Shown here piece after piece: positions 9,118-15,765 of a stretch of 40,465 nucleotides of DNA. Position numbers and translations under genes: made by a program. How positions within the stretch are numbered: position 1 is the stretch's first letter; every line of letters begins with the position of its first letter. Source of the stretch: an uncultured Bacteroidota bacterium. GTDB lineage: Bacteria; Bacteroidota; Bacteroidia; Flavobacteriales; Flavobacteriaceae. Under the pieces are notes generated by a model. The model saw nothing but the letters and a program-made list of their open reading frames with translations. It was not told the DNA's origin and did not search any database. The stretch covers positions 1 to 40,465 of the forward strand of contig CACDPE010000010.1 of assembly GCA_902554655.1 (NCBI GenBank), in the 5' to 3' direction.

Positions 9118-10436
9118 TAACTGAGTTTTTTATACCATTCCAATGCTAAGCCGTCTGTTAAACTAGCTATAAAACAACTTACATCTAACAGACTAGAATA
9201 TAAATCTGTGTCTTTATTTAGATACTCTTTTGGAATACATTCAAGCGCTAATTCATCAAATGCATTTACTTTATCTTCACGCCAATTAATAACAGAACTA
9301 GTAAATGTTTTTAATAGGAAATTTAAAACTTTGTAGCCCGTAAGTTCTTTTTCAATTACTTCTTTTGATTTATAAACTTTATCGATACTAATCTCGATGA
9401 TACTTTCCATTTGAGATTTATATTTTGAAAGTGACATTAGTGATGTATCTAATTCTCCTTTCAAAATTTTATCTTCATTTTCTATAAAAATATTAACAGC
9501 CTCATTAATCAATGTGTTAATTGCAAGTGCTCTTAGATAAGCAATTCTTTGAGATCTTAATCCCATAGAATTATATTTTTTTCTGTCAATTGACTCACTA
9601 ACAAGTTTAACTAAAAATTCCAATGCAAATTCTTCAGGTATCCAATCTAGATTTATTCCGTCTTCAAAGTCAATCAGTGTATAGCAAATATCATCAGCTG
9701 CTTCAACCAAGTATGTTAATGGATGACGACTGAATTGATTATCACTACTTTTAAGTCCAAGCTCGGTTGCAACTTCATCAAAAAAATCAGATTGACTTGA
9801 GAAATAACCATATTTTTTATCCTTTATATGTTTAGTTGGCTTGTGAGGAAGCGAGCTTTTGGGATATTTAGTAAATGCACCTAAAGTAGCATAACTTAAT
9901 CTTAATCCACCTGGTGAACCAGACTTGCTTTCAGTTAAAATTTTAAAACCATTAGCATTTCCCTCAAATGTGCATAAATCATTGTACTGAAGATCTGTCA
10001 ATTGAGATTTATACTTCAAACCATCTCCAATTTTATAAAAGTCACCAATTGCAGATTCTCCGCTATGGCCGAATGGAGGATTTCCAATATCATGAGCTAA
10101 ACTTGCAGCAGCAACTATACTTCCAAAATCATTAATTTGATATCCATGAATTTGATTTAAGTATGGATGTTTATTTAAAATATGTTTACCAACAATTCTT
10201 CCTAAGCTTCTTCCAACTACAGAAACCTCTAGACTATGAGTCAGTCGAGTATGGACAAAACTAGTTTTTGAAAAAGGTATTACTTGAGTCTTATCTTGAA
10301 GGGATCTAAAAAAAGAAGAAAAAACAATTCTATCATAATCTACATCAAATCCTACTCTTGTATTATCTTGTTCCGATCTAAGTCTTTTTAAATTATCACC
10401 ATGTCTTTTTAAAGACAACAGATTCTCCCATTTCAT
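9117..10436 (-). CDS. dgt: Deoxyguanosinetriphosphate triphosphohydrolase (dGTPase)
   Basis: An HD-domain phosphohydrolase of 439 residues, normal for the dGTPase family, which cleaves dGTP (or other dNTPs) to the nucleoside and triphosphate. The motif series is present: RSLQDKTQV, then THSLEVSVVGRSLGRIVG, then the metal-binding SLAHDIGNPPFGHSGE (His-Asp near 113-114), and DDICYTLIDFEDG (near 248-260) with the last metal-binding Asp. The C-terminal half is helical. It is upstream of and overlaps tadA. The exact nucleotide preference cannot be assigned. The start is the ATG at 10436. Confidence 0.9.
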   Translation of the reverse strand: MKWENLLSLKRHGDNLKRLRSEQDNTRVGFDVDYDRIVFSSFFRSLQDKTQVIPFSKTSFVHTRLTHSLEVSVVGRSLGRIVGKHILNKHPYLNQIHGYQINDFGSIVAAASLAHDIGNPPFGHSGESAIGDFYKIGDGLKYKSQLTDLQYNDLCTFEGNANGFKILTESKSGSPGGLRLSYATLGAFTKYPKSSLPHKPTKHIKDKKYGYFSSQSDFFDEVATELGLKSSDNQFSRHPLTYLVEAADDICYTLIDFEDGINLDWIPEEFALEFLVKLVSESIDRKKYNSMGLRSQRIAYLRALAINTLINEAVNIFIENEDKILKGELDTSLMSLSKYKSQMESIIEISIDKVYKSKEVIEKELTGYKVLNFLLKTFTSSVINWREDKVNAFDELALECIPKEYLNKDTDLYSSLLDVSCFIASLTDGLALEWYKKLS

Positions 10437-10488
10437 AAATGCAATTTAATATTTTTAAAGGTGATAAATAGTGTGAAGAAATAAAATC

Positions 10489-11310
10489 CTATAATTTTAT
10501 TTTCATAAGCCTTGCAGTAGAACTACTTTTTTCATCTTCAGATGTAATCCAAAATGTATTAGAATCTATTATTTTAACTGCCTCAACCTGTGTTTTTCCA
10601 ATTGGAATTTCATACATTTCAATTTTATAGTCCTTTTTATTTTTCAATGAAAAGTTTTCAATTTTTAGTATATAATACTCATCAAAAGAAATCGTACTAG
10701 TTAAAATTAAGAGTTCATTTTTTTGGTCATAATCACCACCTGTTATAATGGAATTTGTATCTAAACTCCCTATTTTTTTTGCATTGTAACTGCCAGCAAG
10801 TTTTGGTAGAGTATAAATATCTGTTTTTTTTGTTTTTCTATTTTTTGTAAAAATTACAAGAAAATCATCAATAGAAATTAGAGCTTCTGCATCAAATTGA
10901 GATAATTGTTTATATCTAAAATCATCTTGTTCAGGATAATCAAATTCTATTATTTCGGGCTTTAAATAATTATTAAAGTCAATAGGGATCTTAATTATTG
11001 ATAAATTTTTTCTTGTATCATAATTATTTCCCATATCAGCCACATAAATAAATTTGTCATCTTTAGTCAAATCTTCCCAATCATGATTTTTAACACCTTC
11101 AATTTTTCTTTCTTTTACAATCTTACCATTCTTGTCAAGGTAATATAATTTAGGGTCACCTCCAGAGTCATTATGAGTGATAAATTGGCCATCTACTATT
11201 TCTAAACCGGAAGTCTCATCAATTAATTTTGATAAGTTGATGTCCTTAATGATTTTTTGAGAAAATGAAAAGTTAAAAATTAGTAGAGTTAATAATACTA
11301 TTTTCTTCAT
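10489..11310 (-). CDS. Secreted beta-propeller-like protein, co-encoded with the phytase
   Basis: A 273-residue protein with a signal peptide (about 1-17, ending FSFSQ). The mature part opens LSKLIDETSGLEIVDGQFITHNDSGG, then runs as repeating strands with motifs such as KDDKFIYVADMGNNYDTRKN and SQFDAEALISIDDFLVIFTKN. This pattern, with DETSGL, HNDSG and (V/I)AD(M/V)GNN, is typical of small secreted propeller proteins that I cannot tie to a proven activity. No T9SS C-terminal sorting domain is seen. Its ATG overlaps the phytase TGA (ATGA), making it the third gene of a coupled receptor-phytase-propeller operon. A role in handling organic phosphate is an inference from position only. Confidence 0.7.
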   Translation of the reverse strand: MKKIVLLTLLIFNFSFSQKIIKDINLSKLIDETSGLEIVDGQFITHNDSGGDPKLYYLDKNGKIVKERKIEGVKNHDWEDLTKDDKFIYVADMGNNYDTRKNLSIIKIPIDFNNYLKPEIIEFDYPEQDDFRYKQLSQFDAEALISIDDFLVIFTKNRKTKKTDIYTLPKLAGSYNAKKIGSLDTNSIITGGDYDQKNELLILTSTISFDEYYILKIENFSLKNKKDYKIEMYEIPIGKTQVEAVKIIDSNTFWITSEDEKSSSTARLMKIKL

Positions 11311-12320
11311 TTAATAATTTTATTCCAGTCTACTAATTTAAAATTTTGATTTAAACCATCATTATCATCATCCTGCGCAATAAAAAATCCATTAGGAAAC
11401 TTTGGTGTTTTAATTGAAGATACATCAATTCCGTCAGTTTCTGTTGTTCCATCAATTTTATCGCCATCAATTATTCTAAAAAATATTTTGGCATTAAGAG
11501 ATTTTCTATCAATAAGTAAATATCCATTCGAGCCTTGAACAGAAGCTATCAAATATCCTTTACCATCTGCCTCATCTCTTATTGTTAAACCTTCAAAATC
11601 AGGTTTAAAATATTTATTTTTTTTAAAAATTAATTTTCTGTCATCACTTAAATTAGGATTGGCACTTAATTCCCAAATCCCTCTTCTTTCTTGACCTATG
11701 TAAACTTTTCCTTTTAATTCATCAGCAACTATACCTTCAACTAAAGAGGAAAATCTTAATTTTCTTTCAAATTTAATTTCGGGACTTGATTCATCATTAT
11801 TAAAACTCCACTGTTCTACATTTCCTTTTTTATCACTTACAAAGACATATGTATTATAATTATCATCATAAAAAGTAATACCATATACATCTTTTAAACT
11901 TGGGACTACTTCACGAACTATATTTTTTTCTAATTCTCCATTTGAATTAAAAATATAAAGATCTATACTATTGTATGTTCTATTTGTTCCAGCAACTAAA
12001 TATTTATCTTGATTGGACTTAGATGGAATTATATCCACATTATTTATCCTTCCAACCTCATAATCATACAGCTTATTACCTTCTAAGTCATATACAATTA
12101 TACCGTATTTTTTGTCAGATGAAATAATTAAACTTTTTTCAGGATTCATGAGGTTTTCCAAAACACACATATCATCAGCTGCATCATCACCAGCAAATAC
12201 TGGTTCAGTTTCAACATCTGCGTTAACCTCTAAATAAAACAAAGAGCCTAATTTATTAGGCTCTTGTGCGTTTAAGCTTAAACAAAAAAGAAAGCTTAAA
12301 ATTATATTAAATTTTTGCAT
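11307..12320 (-). CDS. 3-phytase, beta-propeller (BPP) family
   Basis: Secreted enzyme predicted to release phosphate from phytate or other organic phosphates, using calcium in a six-bladed propeller. A signal peptide ends at about residue 18 (LNAQ). Family motifs are NPEKSLIISSDKKYGIIVYD followed by a GRINNVDI motif, then the conserved FKPDFEGLTIRDEADGKGYL with a QGSNGYLLIDR tail, and the closing TDGIDV, PKFPNGFF and NFKLVDW elements. The N-terminal signature, normally DDPAIW, here reads DDMCVL, keeping the Asp pair but losing Pro and Trp. At 337 residues it is close to the usual length. It shares a base with the TonB receptor stop (TAATG) and overlaps the next gene, so all three are coupled. 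Assignment to the fold is firm; the substrate is less sure. Confidence 0.83.
   Translation of the reverse strand: MQKFNIILSFLFCLSLNAQEPNKLGSLFYLEVNADVETEPVFAGDDAADDMCVLENLMNPEKSLIISSDKKYGIIVYDLEGNKLYDYEVGRINNVDIIPSKSNQDKYLVAGTNRTYNSIDLYIFNSNGELEKNIVREVVPSLKDVYGITFYDDNYNTYVFVSDKKGNVEQWSFNNDESSPEIKFERKLRFSSLVEGIVADELKGKVYIGQERRGIWELSANPNLSDDRKLIFKKNKYFKPDFEGLTIRDEADGKGYLIASVQGSNGYLLIDRKSLNAKIFFRIIDGDKIDGTTETDGIDVSSIKTPKFPNGFFIAQDDDNDGLNQNFKLVDWNKIIK
12242..12265 (-). terminator. Terminator-like hairpin inside the 5' end of the phytase gene
   Basis: A perfect 10-base-pair stem, AAGAGCCTAA paired with TTAGGCTCTT around a 4-base loop, lies 56-79 bases into the phytase coding region. On the minus (coding) strand it is followed by a T-rich tail, TGTTTTATTTA. 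It looks like an intrinsic terminator within the gene and could attenuate phytase and the downstream propeller gene relative to the receptor. Its function is inferred; it could instead be a processing or RNA-stability element. Confidence 0.4.
12271..12300 (-). repeat. Second inverted repeat in the phytase signal-peptide region
   Basis: A 9-base perfect inverted repeat, TTTAAGCTT at 12271-12279 and AAGCTTAAA at 12292-12300, encloses a 12-base loop. It lies in the signal-peptide codons immediately upstream (in mRNA order) of the terminator-like hairpin at 12242-12265. The two could fold one after the other; no overlapping alternative pairing is evident. Confidence 0.4.
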
Positions 12321-15034
12321 TAGAAATCATATTTCAAACCTACATTCCAGCTTATATCATAATACTCAAGTTGCATAGTTCTTGCTTGAATCCCTTGATA
12401 ATATCTTAATGGCTGATTTGTTAGGTTTTTACCTTCAGCAAATATACTTAGTTTATCATTAATTCTATAGTTAGCATTTACATCTAGGAAAGATTGTTCA
12501 TCATAATATCTATCTTCAAATGCCTTATCACTTAATTCATCAAGTGAAGCATCTGCGAAATTGAATGAGCCTCTAACAAAGAATTTTTCTGTTTCAAAAG
12601 CTAATGATAAATTATACATATTATCAACCTGACCAACTAAAGGAACATCATCTCTGCCTTCAACTCTATTAGTTGATGAATCAGTAGTCGTGTAGTTACC
12701 CATAAAGGTGAAATACTTTAGGAATTTAGTTTGAAATGTTAGCTCAATACCATTAACCGTTGCTTCCTCACCATTTCTTAATTGTTGCATTTCATATCCA
12801 GAAACTCCATTATATGTATAATCGTTTGTACTATATTGATAAATCCAATCCTCAATATTTTTGTTAAAATATCCTAATGAAAATAATCCTACGCCTTTGA
12901 AATAATATTCAACCATTGCATCAATATTTGTTGAAAGTGAAGCTTCAAGGTCTGGATTACCTAAAGCTAACTCTTTATCATCAGAGTTAGAGTATTCATA
13001 TGGGACTAAATCATAATAAGCAGGTCTTGCAAGAGATTGAGTGAATGCTAAATTTAAATTCCATTTATCACTCAAGTCCCACTGTAAAGTAACATTGGGT
13101 AAAACATTTGAGTAATCTGAACCACCTTGAACAGTTTCAAGATCTGCAGGTACATCCATTGTTTCTTCATCAAATTTGTAACCAGTATAATCAATCTTAG
13201 TACTTTCAACTCTTGCCCCAGCAATAAGGGTTAAATTATCTCCAAGTTTATCTTCAATCATTGCATAAAATGCGGTAACCTGCTCATCAGCATCATAATT
13301 TCCAGCTGCAAACTCATCCATGACATAACTATCAAAGTTTGGATCGCTAGGTCCGCTAAGCTTTAAATTACCTAAAGCTTCTGCAGTCATAAACATTCCA
13401 CTTTGATATTTTTTTCCAGCTTCATATGAAGTGATGGTTGCATTGAAGTTAGCAACACCGTCCATATTTGGTAAATCATTATCATACTCATGCCATATAT
13501 CATCTCTCATCTTTGATTTGTCTTTGTGTTTAAAACCAAATTTAAATTTATCATTCACGCTGTACGGTAAATCAAAATCTAAAGAAAAGGAGGTATTATC
13601 TTCTTCGGTAGATTTAAATGCTTCCTCAGTTTTTCTATACCTAAATTTTCCTGGTTCAGTCCAATTATCACCTACATATAAAAATGTTGGATATTCTGGA
13701 TTACTAATATCTAATGCAGCAATTGGAACATCTCTTGCCTCATATCTTACATATCTTTCATCGGGTCTCTCTTCACTAGCTTTAGATGAACTGATCTTCC
13801 AATCCATTCCTAATTTACCGAACTGGTGATCACCACCTAGAGTGAATTTCTGAGTTTTTTGATCCTCCAATCTTGTTGCGTCATTTTTATCATTATTTAT
13901 ACCACCTTTGGTTTGACGTCTAATTCTAACTGTCATATCATCCATATCAATACTACCCACTCTCATTCTAAATCTATTTTCCCAATCATCTCTGTGGTTG
14001 TATATTGACTTAAAATAAATTTGATTGTTCTGATTTATATTCCAATCTAAATTTAAACTTACACTTCTTCTTGTTCTTTTGACATCATATCTTCTAATAT
14101 CCATTTCTCCAATTGCACCATCATCCGCCCAATCAGCAGGATCATTCCATTCAAATTCAATATTATCAGAACCATAATCTTTAGTTTGAATAGTGCTTGA
14201 TAATGTATAACTAAATCTATCAGATACTTTGTCAGCAATTACTAATGCAAAATTTGAATTATATCCATCAGTTCTAATTGGTTGTCCACCTGCAGCTGCG
14301 GTAATTGATGCTCTAAAACCACTTGGGTTAGATCTTGTAATAAGATTTACGGAACCTCCAATAGCATCGGCTTCCATATCGGGTGTTAGAGTTTTGTTAA
14401 CTTCAATTGTTTGAACCATAGCTGACGGGATGAGATCTAACTGAACATTTCTATTATCACCTTCAGCAGATGGAATTCTTTCACCATTAAGTGTTACTGA
14501 ATTCAGTCCTGGACCTAAACCTCTCATTACAATGTTTCTAGCTTCACCTTGATCCCCTTGCATACTGACTCCTGCAATTCTTTTTAGAACATCACCAACA
14601 TTATCGTCTGGAAATTTTCCAATTTGATCTGCAGAAACAACATTTGTTACATTAAGATCAGATTTTTGTTTGTTTAATCCCTTAACTATACCACTTTGAT
14701 ATCCTGAGACAACCACCTCAGCTAATTCACTAATGGCTGTGTCTAAAGTAAAATCTAAAGTAGATGTTTTTCCAGCTTCAACTGTTACTGACTCTTCAAC
14801 TGTTTCAAAACCAATATAAGAAACCTTAATAGTTTGTTCTCCTTCAATATTTAATATGGAGTAAAAACCATTAAAATCTGTAACAACTGCTTTTCCAGAT
14901 GGAGAAGCTTGAATTGTAGCACCAGGAAGTGCAAATCCGTTATTGTCTAAAACTCTACCCTTTAGGGAGGATGTTTGAGAAAATGAAAGCATTACCGTAA
15001 ATAATGCTAACAAAAATAAAATGCTTTTTTTCAT
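12320..15034 (-). CDS. TonB-dependent outer-membrane receptor with carboxypeptidase-regulatory-like domain
   Basis: Ligand-gated outer-membrane transporter, 904 residues from the preferred ATG at 15034. A signal peptide (MKKSILFLLALFTVMLSFSQ) is followed by the regulatory-like beta domain (about 22-105, SLKGRVLDNNGFALPGATI). A plug domain with DVLKRIAGVSMQGDQGE and MRGLGPGLNSVTLNGERIP lies at about 125-235, and then a 22-strand barrel ending in a C-terminal aromatic (NVGLKYDF). A longer reading frame starts at TTG 15055, but the ATG gives a clean signal peptide and lies 18 bases after a -7 element. It begins a coupled operon with phytase, so import of a phosphorus compound is inferred. No SusD partner is present. 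Confidence 0.93.
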   Translation of the reverse strand: MKKSILFLLALFTVMLSFSQTSSLKGRVLDNNGFALPGATIQASPSGKAVVTDFNGFYSILNIEGEQTIKVSYIGFETVEESVTVEAGKTSTLDFTLDTAISELAEVVVSGYQSGIVKGLNKQKSDLNVTNVVSADQIGKFPDDNVGDVLKRIAGVSMQGDQGEARNIVMRGLGPGLNSVTLNGERIPSAEGDNRNVQLDLIPSAMVQTIEVNKTLTPDMEADAIGGSVNLITRSNPSGFRASITAAAGGQPIRTDGYNSNFALVIADKVSDRFSYTLSSTIQTKDYGSDNIEFEWNDPADWADDGAIGEMDIRRYDVKRTRRSVSLNLDWNINQNNQIYFKSIYNHRDDWENRFRMRVGSIDMDDMTVRIRRQTKGGINNDKNDATRLEDQKTQKFTLGGDHQFGKLGMDWKISSSKASEERPDERYVRYEARDVPIAALDISNPEYPTFLYVGDNWTEPGKFRYRKTEEAFKSTEEDNTSFSLDFDLPYSVNDKFKFGFKHKDKSKMRDDIWHEYDNDLPNMDGVANFNATITSYEAGKKYQSGMFMTAEALGNLKLSGPSDPNFDSYVMDEFAAGNYDADEQVTAFYAMIEDKLGDNLTLIAGARVESTKIDYTGYKFDEETMDVPADLETVQGGSDYSNVLPNVTLQWDLSDKWNLNLAFTQSLARPAYYDLVPYEYSNSDDKELALGNPDLEASLSTNIDAMVEYYFKGVGLFSLGYFNKNIEDWIYQYSTNDYTYNGVSGYEMQQLRNGEEATVNGIELTFQTKFLKYFTFMGNYTTTDSSTNRVEGRDDVPLVGQVDNMYNLSLAFETEKFFVRGSFNFADASLDELSDKAFEDRYYDEQSFLDVNANYRINDKLSIFAEGKNLTNQPLRYYQGIQARTMQLEYYDISWNVGLKYDF

Positions 15035-15052
15035 AATTATTGTCTTAGTCGA

Positions 15053-15119
15053 CAAAATTATTTTATTACAATTTCTCTTATATTAAGTAAACGTTAAATT
15101 ATTATGTAAATATTAATAA
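15053..15119 (-). promoter_or_regulatory. Promoter of the receptor-phytase operon with a degenerate PhoB-like array
   Basis: On the minus strand TAATTTTG (15060-15053) is a perfect TAnnTTTG -7 element, 18 bases before the ATG at 15034. Reading upstream in 11-base steps from a point 26 bases before it gives TTAATAT (from 15086) and TTAACGT (from 15097), and then poorly matching units; a TTTACAT (from 15110) lies 2 bases out of register. The spacing equals that of the two better arrays upstream of 15766 and 17435. In such AT-rich DNA the match alone is weak; the shared geometry makes it worth recording. Confidence 0.4.
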
Positions 15120-15127
15120 GAAATAAA

Positions 15128-15514
15128 CTATTTAGAAGCAATATCTGAATCAAATGAATTATTCCAGGAGAAATGACTTAAGACTTTATTGTTTTTGAAA
15201 TTAACTTCTTTTAAATTATTTTCATTCCAGAAAAACCATTTTCCTCTTTTCTTGCCGTTCTTAAATTCTCCAACTACAACTAAATTCCCGTTTTTATCAA
15301 ATGATTCCCACCTACCATGTAACTTATTGTTTTTTAAAAAACCTTTTTGATAAATTTTTCCGTTATCATGATACAATATAACTTCACTGATTGGGTCTAA
15401 TCTATTATACAAATGTTCAAGATATTCAGTACCTAAATTTTTAACATTAATATTGTTTTGAGAATAAGAGTAGATACTTATAAAAATTATAATTATTGTG
15501 CAAATATTTTTCAT
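15128..15514 (-). CDS. Secreted MORN-variant repeat protein (YwqK-like)
   Basis: A 128-residue protein with a signal peptide (about 1-18, ending SYSQ). At least three MORN-variant units follow: ILYHDNGKIYQKGFLKNNKL, then HGRWESFDKNGNLVVVGEFKNG, then KKRGKWFFWNENNLKEVNFKNN. Similar proteins are often labelled YwqK-family antitoxin in databases, a name that does not fit a secreted flavobacterial protein. It may bind a membrane or protein partner; no catalytic residue is visible. It lies between the receptor-phytase operon and the intergenic region with 11-base repeats, and is divergent from the lipoprotein gene. A near-consensus -7 element, TATCTTTA, lies at 15544-15537 on its strand. Confidence 0.7.
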   Translation of the reverse strand: MKNICTIIIIFISIYSYSQNNINVKNLGTEYLEHLYNRLDPISEVILYHDNGKIYQKGFLKNNKLHGRWESFDKNGNLVVVGEFKNGKKRGKWFFWNENNLKEVNFKNNKVLSHFSWNNSFDSDIASK

Positions 15515-15551
15515 ATCAATAAGTTTAAATATTAATTAAAGATAGTAATTA

Positions 15552-15591
15552 TTTACATTCAATTAACATTTACATAACATTAAATTAACAT
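15552..15591 (+). promoter_or_regulatory. Distal array of four 11-base repeats (PhoB-box-like)
   Basis: TTTACAT (15552), TTAACAT (15563), ATAACAT (15574) and TTAACAT (15585) start exactly 11 bases apart, each separated by a 4-base AT-rich spacer. Seven conserved bases plus four is the structure of known PhoB boxes, whose enterobacterial unit is CTGTCAT. ACAT recurs in all four units. The array lies in the 251-base gap between divergent genes. It points toward the lipoprotein gene 175 bases away but directly abuts the promoter of the MORN-protein gene on the other strand. No TAnnTTTG element follows it on the plus strand. Confidence 0.65.
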
Positions 15592-15676
15592 TAGATTGCT
15601 AATATACTCTAAATCAACATTTTAAAATTTTATTTATTTTATAAATTAACCTTTATTTAATATTACATACAATTAA

Positions 15677-15743
15677 TTAACATTGAATTAATCAATTATT
15701 AAAACATGGTTAACTAAAAAAATAACAATGAAGGAGATATTTG
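15677..15743 (+). promoter_or_regulatory. Lipoprotein gene promoter with PhoB-box-like array
   Basis: Units starting with TTAA fall at 15677 (TTAACAT), 15688 (TTAATCA), 15699 (TTAAAAC) and 15710 (TTAACTA), an exact 11-base period, although the middle units are degenerate. A GATATTTG -7 element at 15736-15743 begins 26 bases after the start of the last unit, and the ATG at 15766 follows 22 bases later. The array order, the TTAACT(A/G) last unit, the 26-base spacing and the -7 sequence all repeat at 17351-17417. Activation by a PhoB-type regulator is inferred. Confidence 0.6.
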
Positions 15744-15765
15744 TTGCAATTAAATTAATTAAAAA

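Noticed and set aside
10479-10502. AT-only inverted repeat across the stop of the propeller gene, as a terminator
   Set aside because: The stem is A-T pairs only in very AT-rich DNA and has no distinct T-run; not distinguishable from background.
13431-13829. Plus-strand frame of 132 codons inside the TonB receptor gene
   Set aside because: It lies wholly opposite a well-supported gene and has no recognisable motif.
15035-15055. TTG start at 15055 for the TonB receptor at 12320
   Set aside because: The ATG at 15034 gives a clean signal peptide and lies 18 bases after a perfect -7 element; the extra seven codons would lie over the probable transcription start region.
15603-15608. TATACT as a -10 element after the distal repeat array
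   Set aside because: It resembles an enterobacterial -10 box at a PhoB-like distance, but Bacteroidota sigma factors use TAnnTTTG; chance in AT-rich DNA is likely.
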